From the NCBI GenBank assembly GCA_963724365.1, contig CAVRUR010000017.1, positions 104,492-168,491 of the forward strand: a stretch of DNA of 64,000 nt, given 5' to 3'. This document shows, piece after piece, positions 50,175 through 59,410 of this stretch (within the stretch, counting starts at the first letter, position 1; every line of letters starts with the position of its first letter). The DNA is from JALORV01 sp963724365 (lineage in GTDB: Bacteria > Pseudomonadota > Gammaproteobacteria > Burkholderiales > Burkholderiaceae_F). The notes under the pieces are model-generated. The model was not told where the DNA came from. It saw only the letters and a list, made by a program, of their open reading frames with translations, and searched no databases. The translations under genes were made by a program, and so were the position numbers.

Positions 50175-50196
50175 GGAGGCTCACTTGAAGACGCAA

Positions 50197-50215
50197 GAGG
50201 GGGCGTAGCCCCCTC
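50197..50215. repeat. G/C-rich stem-loop next to the palindrome
   Basis: GAGGGGG-CGTAG-CCCCCTC is a perfect 7-bp stem with a 5-nt loop, 22 nt after the preceding palindrome. It has no U-tract. Together they may form one repeat unit or a processed 3' end for the lipoprotein mRNA. Confidence 0.55.
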
Positions 50216-50245
50216 CTGGACCTCCCCCGACGTTTCCTACATGGT

Positions 50246-50746
50246 TTGGAAGTGCCCTCCGATATTCGCATTGCTTCGGCGCGGCCGGAAGACTGTGATG
50301 CGGTCTTTGCGCTGATCTGCGCGCTGGCGGAGTACGAAAAGCTCGCGGATCACGTCGCGGGCTCGGCCGACGACCTGCGGACGGAGTTGTTCTGCGAGCG
50401 TCCGGTCATCGAGGCGGTGATCGCGTGGGAGGGCGAGCGGGCGCTCGGTTTTGCACTTTTCTTTCACAATTTCTCGACCTTCCTGACGCGCCGCGGCCTG
50501 TATCTCGAGGATCTGTTCGTCGTGCCCGAGGCGCGCGGACGTGGCATCGGCAAGGCGCTGATTCGCCATGGCGCCCGGCTTGCCGTGCAGCGCGGTTGCG
50601 GACGCTACGAGTGGACCGTGCTGGACTGGAACTCGCCCGCCATCGAGTTCTACGAATCGATCGGCGCCATCGTCATGCCGGACTGGCGCGTCTGCCGGAT
50701 GACGGGCGATGCGCTCACACGCTTCGCGGCTCCGACGGCCCCGTAG
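50246..50746 (+). CDS. GNAT family N-acetyltransferase
   Basis: About 166 residues; a single GNAT domain. IRIASARPEDCDAVFALICALAEYEKL, then GFALFFHNFSTFLTRRGLYLEDLFVVPEARGRGIGKALI, the acetyl-CoA-binding motif A (RGRGIGKA), and WNSPAIEFYESIGA. This resembles the diamine acetyltransferase/SSAT-like subgroup; the substrate is not determined. TTG 50246 or GTG 50252 are the candidate starts, neither with a good Shine-Dalgarno. It ends 9 nt before dnaX. Confidence 0.85.
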   Translation: MEVPSDIRIASARPEDCDAVFALICALAEYEKLADHVAGSADDLRTELFCERPVIEAVIAWEGERALGFALFFHNFSTFLTRRGLYLEDLFVVPEARGRGIGKALIRHGARLAVQRGCGRYEWTVLDWNSPAIEFYESIGAIVMPDWRVCRMTGDALTRFAAPTAP

Positions 50747-50755
50747 AATCCGCGC

Positions 50756-52401
50756 ATGTCGTATCAGGTCCTGGCCCGGAAGTGGCGCCCCCGTGATTTC
50801 TCGACGCTGGTCGGCCAGGAGCACGTGGTGCGCGCGCTGACGCACGCGCTCAGCGCCAATCGACTGCATCACGCCTATCTTTTCACCGGAACCCGCGGAG
50901 TCGGCAAGACGACGCTGTCACGCATCCTTGCCAAGGCGCTGAACTGCGTCGGCGCCGATGGCACCGGCGGCATCACACCCACGCCCTGCGGCGTCTGCGA
51001 AGCCTGCACGGCAATCGATGCCGGCCGTTTCGTCGATTACATCGAAATGGACGCCGCCAGCAACCGGGGCGTCGACGAGATGGTGCAACTGCTCGAACGC
51101 GCGATGTATGCGCCGAGCAGCGCACGCTTCAAGGTCTACATGATCGACGAGGTGCACCAGCTTTCGGCGCACGCGTTCAATGCGATGCTGAAGACGCTCG
51201 AAGAGCCGCCCGAGTACGTCAAGTTCATCCTGGCGACGACCGATCCGCAGAAGGTGCCGGTCACCGTGCTGTCGCGCTGCCTGCAGTTCAACCTCAAGCA
51301 GATGACACCGGCCGGCATCGCCGAACGCATGCGCGAGATACTCTTGCAGGAGGGCATTCGGGCCGAGGACGCCGCACTGCGCATGCTGGCGCACGCGGCG
51401 CGCGGCAGCATGCGCGACGGCCTGTCGCTGCTGGACCAGGCGATTGCCTATGCCGCTGGCCAGGTCTCGCTCGACGCAGTGCGCGGCATGCTTGGCGCGA
51501 TCGACGAAAGCACGCTCGTGCGCGTGCTGGATGCCGTCGTCGCTCGCGATGCGAAAGGCGTCCTGGCGCTGGCCGACGAAATGAACGGCGCGAGCCTGTC
51601 GTTCGGGCAGGCCCTGCGCGACCTGGCCAGTCTGCTGCATCGCGTGGCCATGGCGCAGCAGGTCGACGCCGGCACTGACGATGAAATCGATGCGGCCGAG
51701 GTGCAGCGCCTGGCACGCGCGCTCGCGCCGGACGAAGTGCAGCTTTATTACCAGATCGCGCTGCACGGCCGCAACGACCTGCACCTGGCGCCCGATGAAT
51801 ACGCGGGATTCACGATGACGTTGCTGCGCATGCTGGCGTTCGCGCCTGGTGCCGCCACGATCACTCCGCCGCCGCGGCCGGCATCGCTGGCGGCCGGCCG
51901 GCCCGCGCGGGCCAGCGTTCCGACGCCGGTTCGGGCGACCGAGGCGCTGATGCCGACACCGGTCGTCTCACACGCAGACGTCGGCGATTGCGCCGATCGA
52001 GTTCGATGGCGATTGGCCGTCGCTGGTTGCGCGGCTCAAGGTCAGCGGTCTGGTGAAGGAACTCGCCCAGCGCAGTGAACTCGTGTCTGTGCAGGGGGAT
52101 CACTTTCGCCTGCGCGCGCCACTCAGAGACGCTGATCGAAGCGGGCACCGTGGACAAGCTGAAGGCGGCGCTTGCGGCGGCGCTGGGCCGCACGGTCCGT
52201 GTTACGGCAGACGTCGGCAGCACGTCGGGGCCGACCGCGGCAGGACTGGCGGCACAGGTCAATGCGGAACGCCAGCGACAGGCCGAGGAGTCGATCTACG
52301 GCGATCCCTTCGTGCGAGAATTGATCGACAATTTCGGCGCTTCGGTCGATCCCGCATCGATCCGTCCGCGCGATGCCAACGACACGGGAACGAAGCGATG
52401 A
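50756..52401 (+). CDS. dnaX: DNA polymerase III subunit tau/gamma (two frameshifts)
   Basis: About 548 residues after repair. Clamp-loader AAA+ ATPase. MSYQVLARKWRPRDFSTLVGQEHV, P-loop GTRGVGKTT, zinc-binding Cys set with CGVCEAC, YMIDEVHQLS and the sensor region TTDPQKVPVTVLSRCLQF are intact in the first frame. After a Pro/Ala-rich linker, breaks near 51982 and 52126 (each one extra base) lead through SAIAPIEFDGDWPSLVARLKVSGLVKELA to ETLIEAGTVDKLKAAL and the stop at 52399-52401. TAGAAT at 50744-50749 could be a -10. Its stop overlaps ybaB. Confidence 0.94.
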
Positions 52402-52724
52402 TGAAAGGCCAGCTTGCCGGCTTGATGCAACAGGCGCAGAAGATGCAGGAGGGCGTCAAGCGCCTGCAGGAAGAACTCGCCAACACCGAAGTCGAGGGCC
52501 AGTCGGGCGCCGGCATGGTGAAGGTCGTGATGACCTGCAAGCACGACGTACGCCGGGTGGCGATCGATCCCAGCCTGGTCGGCGACGACAAGGACATGCT
52601 CGAGGACCTCGTGGCCGCGGCCTTCAACGATGCCGTGCGCCGCGCCGAAGCGGTGTCGCAGGAGAAGATGTCGTCGATCACCGCCGGCATGCCGTTGCCG
52701 CCGGGCATGAAGCTGCCGTTCTAG
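52398..52724 (+). CDS. ybaB: YbaB/EbfC nucleoid-associated protein
   Basis: 108 residues. MMKGQLAGLMQQAQKMQEGVKRLQEEL coiled segment, then VEGQSGAGMVKVVMTCKHDVRRVAIDPSLV and DLVAAAFNDAVRRAEAVSQEKM, ending MPLPPGMKLPF. Dimeric DNA-binding protein, almost always between dnaX and recR as here. ATG 52398 overlaps the dnaX stop (ATGA); ATG 52401 is the alternative. Confidence 0.94.
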   Translation: MMKGQLAGLMQQAQKMQEGVKRLQEELANTEVEGQSGAGMVKVVMTCKHDVRRVAIDPSLVGDDKDMLEDLVAAAFNDAVRRAEAVSQEKMSSITAGMPLPPGMKLPF

Positions 52725-52814
52725 GCGACGCCGCGGCAATGCGGCCACGTTCCCCGGAGCTGTTGGCCTTGCAGCGGGCGCCCGGCCGCCCGAAGCCCGC
52801 TGCACACTATCAAG

Positions 52815-52861
52815 CGAAGCGGGTGCACGTGCGGCCCGCAGGGCCGCGTACACCCGCTTCG
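52815..52861 (+). promoter_or_regulatory. Two-part stem-loop directly upstream of recR
   Basis: The outer stem CGAAGCGGGTG/CACCCGCTTCG is 11 bp and perfect; an internal loop follows, then an inner 7-bp stem GCGGCCC/GGGCCGC with a GCA loop. It ends 5 nt before the recR ATG, where a Shine-Dalgarno would normally be, and none is visible otherwise. It could block or gate recR translation or act as an RNA-processing site. Confidence 0.6.
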
Positions 52862-52866
52862 ACATC

Positions 52867-53469
52867 ATGAAACTCGGTCCCACGCTCGACAAGCTCGTCG
52901 ATGCGCTGAAGCATCTGCCCGGCATCGGACCGCGCTCGGCGCAGCGGATCGCGTTTCACCTGCTGCAGCACGACCGGGAGTCCGCCGTGCGACTGGGCGA
53001 GTCGCTGCTCGCTGCAGTGCAGTCGATCCGCCACTGCGCGCGCTGCAACACGCTGACCGAACTCGAGGTCTGCGAGACCTGCGCCAGCGCCCGGCGCGAC
53101 GCGCAACTGCTGTGCGTGGTCGAGTCTCCGGCGGATCAGTTGATGATCGAGCAATCGATGTCCTACGGCGGCCTGTACTTCGTGCTGCTCGGCCGGCTGT
53201 CGCCGCTCGACGGTATCGGTCCGCGCGAGATCCAGATGGAGCAGCTGCTGGCGCGCGCCACCGACGGCATCGTGCGGGAGGTGATCGTTGCCACCTCGTT
53301 CACTCCGGAAGGCGACGCCACCGCGCATTACATCGGCGAGCTGTTGCGCGGGCGGAATCCGGACCTGAAGATCACGCGCCTGGCACGCGGCGTGCCGGCC
53401 GGTGCCGAACTCGAATACACCGATGTCAACACGATCGCGCAGGCGATGCTGGACCGGCGCGCGGCATAG
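52867..53469 (+). CDS. recR: Recombination mediator RecR
   Basis: 200 residues. Works with RecO/RecF to load RecA at gaps. HhH segment LKHLPGIGPRSAQRIAFHLLQ, a C4 zinc finger (HCARCNTLTELEVCETCAS), and a Toprim domain starting LLCVVESPADQLMIEQS. C-terminal TRLARGVPAGAELEYTDVNTIAQAM is the family end. ATG 52867 matches homologues (MKxxxLDxLxxALKxLPG). No frame errors. Confidence 0.97.
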   Translation: MKLGPTLDKLVDALKHLPGIGPRSAQRIAFHLLQHDRESAVRLGESLLAAVQSIRHCARCNTLTELEVCETCASARRDAQLLCVVESPADQLMIEQSMSYGGLYFVLLGRLSPLDGIGPREIQMEQLLARATDGIVREVIVATSFTPEGDATAHYIGELLRGRNPDLKITRLARGVPAGAELEYTDVNTIAQAMLDRRAA

Positions 53470-53517
53470 CCAACTCCGGCACGCTGTAATGGCACTAACG
53501 TTCCGAAGGTGGACTCG

Positions 53518-53893
53518 ATGACGATTGCATTCTGGTGTGTGCTGATTGCCGCGCTGCTCCCGATGCTTGCGACGATCATCGCGAAGACCAGCGGGCGAGC
53601 GCTACAACAACCGCGACCCGCGCGCCTGGCTTGAGCGCCAGACCGGATTGAGCAAGCGCGCCAACAACGCGCAGCTCAATGCCTTCGAGGCGTTTCCGTT
53701 CTTCGCGGCCGCTGTCATCATCGCGCACCTGACCCACGCACCGCAGGAGCGGGTCGACATCCTGGCCATCATCTTCATTGTGGCGCGGCTGGGTTACCTC
53801 GGCTGCTACCTGGCGGACTGGCAAGCGGCGCGATCGCTCGTGTGGCTGATCGGCTGGCTCGCGTGCCTGACGATCTTCCTGCTCGGAGCCTGA
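53518..53893 (+). CDS. MAPEG family membrane protein (one frameshift)
   Basis: About 124 residues after repair. MTIAFWCVLIAALLPMLATIIAK helix, then NRDPRAWLERQTGLSKRANNAQLNAFEAFPFFAAAVIIA with the MAPEG N-x-x-E-x-F-P motif, and two further helices. Related to glutathione-linked eicosanoid-metabolism proteins; the bacterial role is unclear. ATG 53518 has AAGG upstream. The break at GGG near 53591 is fixed by dropping one G (KTSGERYNNRDP). It ends 3 nt before the CoA-transferase gene. Confidence 0.85.
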
Positions 53894-53896
53894 GCG

Positions 53897-55102
53897 ATGG
53901 CGGGACCGCTCGACGGCATCAAGGTCCTCGAACTCGGAACGCTGATCGCGGGTCCGTTCGCCGCGCGCATGTTTGCGGAGTTCGGGGCCGAGGTGATCAA
54001 GGTCGAGGATCCAGCCACCGGCGACCCGATCCGCAACTGGCGCTATCTGCACGAGGGCACGTCGTTCTGGTGGTATGTGCAGGCGCGTAACAAGAAATCG
54101 ATCGCACTCAATCTGAAGGACGCCCGCGCGCAGGCGATTGCCAAGGCGCTCGCGCTCGACGCCGACGTCGTCATCGAGAATTATCGGCCCGGCGTACTGG
54201 AAAAGTGGGGCCTGGGCTACGAGCAGCTGCGTGCGGACAATGCCGCGACCATCATGGTGCGCATTTCCGGATACGGGCAGACCGGGCCGATGCGTGATCG
54301 GCCCGGGTTCGGTGCGATCGGCGAATCGATGGGAGGCATCCGCTTCGTGTCCGGACATCCGGACCGTCCCCCGGTGCGGATCGGCATCTCGATCGGCGAC
54401 TCGATCGCCGCCCTGCACGGCGTAATCGGGGCCCTGATGGCTTTGCGCCATCGCGACGCCACCGGTGGCCGGGGGCGGGGCGTAGGGCAGTTCGTCGACG
54501 TCGCCCTGTACGAAGCGGTGTTCAACATGATGGAGAGCACCGTGCCGGAGTTCGATCGCTATGGCGTCGTGCGGGCGCGCACGGGTGGGGCGTTGCCGGG
54601 CATCGTTCCTTCCAACACGTACTCGTGCGCGAACGATGCGGCGATCGTGGTTGCCGGCAACGGCGACGCCATTTTCAAGCGGCTGATGAATGCCATCGGC
54701 CGGCCGGACCTCGCCGAGGACCCGGCGCTCGCGCGCAACGAGGGTCGGGTCAAGCGGACGAAGGAGATCGACGACGCGATCCAGGCATGGTGCAGCGAAC
54801 GGTCGATCGACGATGCCCTGTCGACCCTGCAGGCCGCCGATGTCCCGGCATCGCGCATCTACAGCGTCGCTGACATGGTCGAGGATGCCCAGTTTGCCGC
54901 GCGCGGACATGATCGAGCAGCAGCAGCTGCCCGATGGAACGCCGCTCAAGGTCCCTGCCGTGGTGCCCAAGCTGTCCGCAACGCCGGGCGGAACGGCGTG
55001 GCTCGGACCGCGGCTCGGCGAACACACCGAGGAAGTACTGAGTGCGCCTGGGCCATGACCAGGCCGCGATCGACGACGCTGCGTCGTGACGGCGTGATTT
55101 AA
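53897..55102 (+). CDS. Class III (CaiB/BaiF) CoA-transferase (three compensating frameshifts)
   Basis: About 400 residues. MAGPLDGIKVLELGTLIAGPFAARMFAEFGAEVIKVEDP, then NKKSIALNLKDARAQAIAKAL, ENYRPGVLEKWGLGYEQL, RISGYGQTGPMRDRPGFGAIGESMGG: family III, with the catalytic Asp in the ENYRPG/GFG region context. Moves CoA between small acids, using an acyl-enzyme intermediate; the acid is unknown. Single extra bases near 54903, 55042 and 55075 together shift the frame and restore it, giving RDMIEQQQLPDGTPL, then LGHDQAAIDD and LRRDGVI at TAA 55100. The literal frame therefore looks intact but its last 65 residues are wrong. Confidence 0.88.
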   Translation: MAGPLDGIKVLELGTLIAGPFAARMFAEFGAEVIKVEDPATGDPIRNWRYLHEGTSFWWYVQARNKKSIALNLKDARAQAIAKALALDADVVIENYRPGVLEKWGLGYEQLRADNAATIMVRISGYGQTGPMRDRPGFGAIGESMGGIRFVSGHPDRPPVRIGISIGDSIAALHGVIGALMALRHRDATGGRGRGVGQFVDVALYEAVFNMMESTVPEFDRYGVVRARTGGALPGIVPSNTYSCANDAAIVVAGNGDAIFKRLMNAIGRPDLAEDPALARNEGRVKRTKEIDDAIQAWCSERSIDDALSTLQAADVPASRIYSVADMVEDAQFAARGHDRAAAAARWNAAQGPCRGAQAVRNAGRNGVARTAARRTHRGSTECAWAMTRPRSTTLRRDGVI

Positions 55103-55153
55103 GATCGCCGCAGAGGCGGTCAGCGCCCCAACTGAAAATCCAAGGAGACAGCC

Positions 55154-56188
55154 ATGTTCGTCCGCGCCACTCGACGCTCGGTGCTTGCCGCCGGGATTGC
55201 CACGCTGCTGTTCCCTGCGCTGCTGTCGGCGCAGGCACTTGAAAAGAAGAAAGTCACGATCGCGGTGGGTGGCAAGAACCTGCTGTACTACCTGCCGCTG
55301 ACCGTGGCGGAGCAGAAGGGCTTCTTCAAGGACGAGGGCCTCGAGGTCGAGATCGTCGACTTTGCCGGCGGCGCGCGCGCGCTGCAGGCCGTGGTCGGTG
55401 GCAGTGCCGATGTCGTCTCGGGCGCGTTCGAGCACAACATCAACATGCAGGCCAAGGGCCAGCCGATGCGCGCCTTCGTGCTGCAGGGAAGGGCGCCGCA
55501 GATCGTGCTGGCAGTCAGCAACAAGACGATGCCGAACTACAAGTCGGTGGCGGACCTGAAGGGCAAGAAGATCGGCGTGACCGCGCCGGGCTCCTCGACC
55601 AACATCATGACGAATTTCGTGCTGGCAAAGAACGGCCTGAAGGCGACGGACGTGTCCTACGTGGGAGTGGGCGCATCGCAGGGTGCGGTGGCTGCGCTGC
55701 GCTCCGGGCAGATCGATGCGATCTCCAATCTTGATCCGGTCATCACGATGCTGACCCGCAACAGCGACATCAAGATCATTTCCGATACGCGCGACGTGGC
55801 CGAGGCCGACAAGGTTTTCGGCGGCCCGATGCCGGCCGCGACGCTGTACTCGCCGGTCGCGTTCATCGAGAAGAACCCGAACACCGTGCAGGCCCTGACC
55901 AATGCGATCGTGCGCGCCAACAAGTGGATTCAGCAGGCCGGGCCGTCCGATATCGTCAAGACGGTGCCCGAGAGCTTTCTGCTCGGCGATCGGGCGGTCT
56001 ATATCGACGCCTTTCTCAAGGCGAAGCCGGCACTCTCGCCGGACGGCATGATTCCAGAGCAGGGCCCGGCCACGGCGCTGCGCGCGCTGTCGAGCATCGA
56101 TCCTGCGATGGCGAACGCCAAGATCGACCTCAAGTCCGTCTACACGAACGATTTCGTGAAGAAAGCCAACGCCAAGTACCCGAATTGA
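55154..56188 (+). CDS. ABC transporter periplasmic binding protein (SsuA/TauA/NMT1-like)
   Basis: 344 residues. Tat- or Sec-type signal (RATRRSVLAAGIATLLFPALLSAQA), then an NMT1/SsuA fold: KVTIAVGGKNLLYYLPLTVAEQKGFFKDEGLEVEIVDFAGGARALQAVVGGSADVVSG. Family members bind sulfonates, nitrate, taurine, thiamine precursors or aromatic acids; the ligand cannot be chosen here. AAGGAG at 9 nt. Followed by the ATPase and permease genes; the CoA-transferase lies just upstream. Confidence 0.88.
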   Translation: MFVRATRRSVLAAGIATLLFPALLSAQALEKKKVTIAVGGKNLLYYLPLTVAEQKGFFKDEGLEVEIVDFAGGARALQAVVGGSADVVSGAFEHNINMQAKGQPMRAFVLQGRAPQIVLAVSNKTMPNYKSVADLKGKKIGVTAPGSSTNIMTNFVLAKNGLKATDVSYVGVGASQGAVAALRSGQIDAISNLDPVITMLTRNSDIKIISDTRDVAEADKVFGGPMPAATLYSPVAFIEKNPNTVQALTNAIVRANKWIQQAGPSDIVKTVPESFLLGDRAVYIDAFLKAKPALSPDGMIPEQGPATALRALSSIDPAMANAKIDLKSVYTNDFVKKANAKYPN

Positions 56189-56273
56189 GCTGCAGCGTGA
56201 ACGGGTGCATGGCTGCGGACTCCGGCCCGGCGCGGGAGCGGCACTGTCGTGCGGACCAGCACGAAAGGTTTGC

Positions 56274-57083
56274 TTGACTGCGGCAGTGTCACTGCAGGGC
56301 ATCAGCTGCACCTTCGTCAGCCGCGACGACCGTTCGCAGCGCTACACGGCAGTGCGCGATGTCTCGCTCGACATTGCGCCGGGCGAGTTCGTCAGCGTCG
56401 TCGGTCCGACCGGCTGCGGCAAGAGCACCCTGCTGAACGTGGCGGCCGGGCTGCTCGAACCCAGCAGCGGAACGGTTCACGTGTTCGGCGAACCGCTGGT
56501 TGGCATCAACCGCCGCGCCGGCTACATGTTCCAGTCGGAGGCGCTGATGCCGTGGCGCACGGCACGCGACAACGTGCTGGCCGGCCTGCAGTTCCGCGGC
56601 ATGGCGGAGCCGGACGCGTCGGCCGTGGTCGACGACTGGCTGCAGCGCGTCGGGCTTGGTGGCTTCGGAGATCGCTATCCGCACCAGTTGTCCGGTGGCA
56701 TGCGCAAGCGGACGGCGCTGGCACAGACGTTGGTGCTCGATCCCGACATCATTCTGATGGACGAACCGTTTTCAGCACTCGACATCCAGACGCGTCAGCT
56801 GATGGAAAACGAGGTCCTCGAGCTCTGGGCAGCGAAACGCAAGGCGGTGCTGTTCATCACTCACGACCTGGACGAAGCGATCGCGATGAGCGACCGAGTG
56901 GTCGTGCTGTCGGCTGGGCCGGCATCGCACCCGATCGGCGAGTTCGTGATCGACCTGGTGCGCCCGCGCGACGTGGCCGAGGTGCGGGTGACCCCGCGCT
57001 TCATCGACCTGCACAAGGCGATCTGGGATGTGCTGCGCGAGGAAGTCCTGAAGGGCTACGCGCAGCAGAAGCAGGCCGCGTGA
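56274..57083 (+). CDS. ABC transporter ATP-binding protein (SsuB/TauB-like)
   Basis: 269 residues. Walker A VVGPTGCGKSTLLNVAAG, Q-loop MFQSEALMPWRTARDNV, signature LSGGMRKRTALAQTL, Walker B IILMDEPFSALD, and H-loop FITHDLDEAIAMSD. Typical of nitrate/sulfonate/bicarbonate importers. TTG 56274 chosen because AAAGG lies 7 nt before it and homology starts soon after; GTG 56286 is the alternative. Confidence 0.88.
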   Translation: MTAAVSLQGISCTFVSRDDRSQRYTAVRDVSLDIAPGEFVSVVGPTGCGKSTLLNVAAGLLEPSSGTVHVFGEPLVGINRRAGYMFQSEALMPWRTARDNVLAGLQFRGMAEPDASAVVDDWLQRVGLGGFGDRYPHQLSGGMRKRTALAQTLVLDPDIILMDEPFSALDIQTRQLMENEVLELWAAKRKAVLFITHDLDEAIAMSDRVVVLSAGPASHPIGEFVIDLVRPRDVAEVRVTPRFIDLHKAIWDVLREEVLKGYAQQKQAA

Positions 57084-57093
57084 GCCGACGTCC

Positions 57094-57921
57094 ATGTGGA
57101 ACGCAATCCGACCCAACACGAAGAACCTGCGTTTCTGGCAGGTGGGTGTGCTGATCGCCCTGTTCCTGCTCTGGCACGTCCTGACCAAGCCCGGACTGCT
57201 GCCGCCGCTGTTCTTCGATAGCGAGAACGACGCCAAGTTCTTCTTTGGCGAGCCGGTCAAGATCCTTGCGCGCATCTGGACCTGGTTCGTCGTCGACCGT
57301 GACATCTACCAGCACCTGTGGGTGACGCTGCTCGAGACAGTGCTGGCGTTCCTGATCGGTACTGTGTCCGGGCTGGTGATGGGCATGTGGCTGGCGCTGT
57401 CGCCGGTTGCTGCTGCGATCCTCGATCCGTACATCAAGGCGATGAACTCGATGCCACGCGTGATCCTGGCTCCGATTTTTGCGGTGTGGTTCGGGCTTGG
57501 CATCGCCTCCAAGGTTGCGCTCGGCTTCACGCTGGTGTTCTTCATCGTCTTCTTCAACGTCTACCAGGGTGTGAAGGAAGTCAGCCCGACGGTGCTCGCG
57601 AACGCACGCATGCTCGGGGCTACACGCCGCCAGCTGTTGCGCCACGTCTACCTGCCGAGCGCCACGAGCTGGGTGTTTTCCTCGCTGCACACATCGGTGG
57701 GCCTCGCGTTTGTCGGCGCGGTGGTCGGCGAGTATCTCGGTTCCTCGCGGGGCGTGGGCTACCTGATCCTGCAGGCCGAAGGCACTTTCGACATCAATAC
57801 GGTGATGGCCGGCATCCTGGTGCTGACGGGCTTCGCGCTGGTGCTAGACGGGATCGTCGGGAGGGTCGAAAAGCACCTGATGAAGTGGCAACCGCGCGCC
57901 GGAGAGACTGAAAAGCTGTAG
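57094..57921 (+). CDS. ABC transporter permease (SsuC/TauC-like)
   Basis: 275 residues; about six helices. The EAA loop, NARMLGATRRQLLRHVYLPSATSWVFSSL, is the coupling motif for the ATPase. LWVTLLETVLAFLIGTVSGLVMGMWLALS and NSMPRVILAPIFAVWFGLG are typical BPD inner-membrane blocks. It follows the ATPase gene by 10 nt, completing the importer. Confidence 0.9.
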   Translation: MWNAIRPNTKNLRFWQVGVLIALFLLWHVLTKPGLLPPLFFDSENDAKFFFGEPVKILARIWTWFVVDRDIYQHLWVTLLETVLAFLIGTVSGLVMGMWLALSPVAAAILDPYIKAMNSMPRVILAPIFAVWFGLGIASKVALGFTLVFFIVFFNVYQGVKEVSPTVLANARMLGATRRQLLRHVYLPSATSWVFSSLHTSVGLAFVGAVVGEYLGSSRGVGYLILQAEGTFDINTVMAGILVLTGFALVLDGIVGRVEKHLMKWQPRAGETEKL

Positions 57922-58000
57922 TTTTCCGGTCGAAGCCCGGCGTTTGCCGCCGTGTGCGGGGTTTACCCTCGCTAGACTTTCGTATTCGGTCCACGCGGGG

Positions 58001-59383
58001 ATGGAAGCTATTTACGAATACGCCAACCAGCAGGCTGCGGAGCCCTTCTGGCAGCGCATCCAGAAGTTCTTTCTTTTACCGCTCGACCGGGCCGTCCTGC
58101 TTCGCATCGGCGGGCTGTCCGCGGCGCTGGTCGTCTCGCTGGTACTGCTGCTCTTCGGTCCGTTCGGCATTGTCCTGATTGCCGCTGCCGCCTTCGCGCT
58201 GCTCGTGGTGGGCGCGCGCTACGGCTTCAAGATCATCGAGCGGTCGTCCAAGGGCTATCTCATCCCCTCCGACTATCCGCTGACCGACGAGGACCTGGTC
58301 GGCCCGTACCTGCCGTACAAGTACGTGGCGATGAACATGGTGTTCGGCGCGCTGGCCGGCCTGCTCATCACGATTCTGGGCGGGCATGAATTCCTGGGCA
58401 TCCTGATCTGGGGCCTTTTCTTCGTGGTCCTGATGCCGGCCGCCACGATGCGCCTCGTGATGACCGGAAGCCTGCGCGGCACGCTCAATCCCACGGAACT
58501 GGTCAATCTGATCCAGCGCATCGGTCAGCCCTATGCGGCGCTGTGCGCGTTCGTGTTCTTCGCCGACCTGTCGCGCTCCTGGGGGATCTGGTTTCTCGCC
58601 AACGCCGCTGGCGTCGGCGCGGGCGGCGCGGCCGGGATGGGAATCCTCGCGGTGATGCTGGTCTTCCTACTGTCGGCCGGCTTCTGGTACTTCAGCTACG
58701 TCATCTGTGCGCTGATCGGCTACGCGATGTACCAGTATGCGGACCGCCTCGAGATTTCCGTCGTCGGCCCGGGCGAAGCGCGGCTGATGAGTTCGACCGG
58801 GCGGCACGCCGACGTCAAGTCGCGCACGCGCGACGCGCTGATCGGACAGATGGTGAGTGCAGGCGAGATCAAGGAAGCCATCGATCTGCTGCAGGACGAC
58901 CTGCGCGAACGACCGAGCGACTTGTCGCTCCACGCCCGCCTGCATACGCTGCTGCTGGCGGAGAACTACACACCCAAGATCGAGGACCACACCGAAAAGT
59001 ACCTTGCGCTACTGGTCAAGTCGCTGAACTGGCGCGAAGCGCTCGACCTGGTGGAAGAAGCGCTCGCACGGCGAGCGGACTGGACGCCGCGCCAGGTTGA
59101 CGTCATTGCCCCCCTGGCGCGCGCGGCGCTGCAGAAGGGAAGACCGCAGCTCGCAGGCACGCTGATCCGGGGCTTCGACAAGAAGCATCCGAACCATCCG
59201 GACATTCCACAGATCTACTTCGTCGGCGCGCAACTGATGGCCGAATCCGCGCACAAGCCGGACGAGGCGCGTCGCATCCTGAAGCACCTGCTGCAGCGCC
59301 ATGGCAGCGATCCGGTCGCCGCCGAGGCCGGGCGCTATCTCGAAGTGATGAACAGAGTCGCCGAGGGTGCAGGCGGACGCTGA
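58001..59383 (+). CDS. Membrane protein with C-terminal helical (TPR-like) repeats
   Basis: 460 residues, not recognised as a named family. N-terminal membrane region with about six helices (LSAALVVSLVLLLFGPFGIVLIAAAAF; MVFGALAGLLITILGGHEFLGILIWGLFFVVLM; YAALCAFVFFADLS; GMGILAVMLVFLLSAGFWYFSYVICALIGYAMY). From about residue 280 a soluble helical part follows (IKEAIDLLQDDLRERPSDLSLHARLHTLLL; LVKSLNWREALDLVEEALARR; ARRILKHLLQRHG) that looks TPR-like. ATG 58001 with GCGGGG upstream. It is convergent with a rhomboid gene that also has a repeat tail. Confidence 0.7.
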   Translation: MEAIYEYANQQAAEPFWQRIQKFFLLPLDRAVLLRIGGLSAALVVSLVLLLFGPFGIVLIAAAAFALLVVGARYGFKIIERSSKGYLIPSDYPLTDEDLVGPYLPYKYVAMNMVFGALAGLLITILGGHEFLGILIWGLFFVVLMPAATMRLVMTGSLRGTLNPTELVNLIQRIGQPYAALCAFVFFADLSRSWGIWFLANAAGVGAGGAAGMGILAVMLVFLLSAGFWYFSYVICALIGYAMYQYADRLEISVVGPGEARLMSSTGRHADVKSRTRDALIGQMVSAGEIKEAIDLLQDDLRERPSDLSLHARLHTLLLAENYTPKIEDHTEKYLALLVKSLNWREALDLVEEALARRADWTPRQVDVIAPLARAALQKGRPQLAGTLIRGFDKKHPNHPDIPQIYFVGAQLMAESAHKPDEARRILKHLLQRHGSDPVAAEAGRYLEVMNRVAEGAGGR

Positions 59384-59410
59384 CGCGATCGCCTCAGACT
59401 GGAGCGCCGG

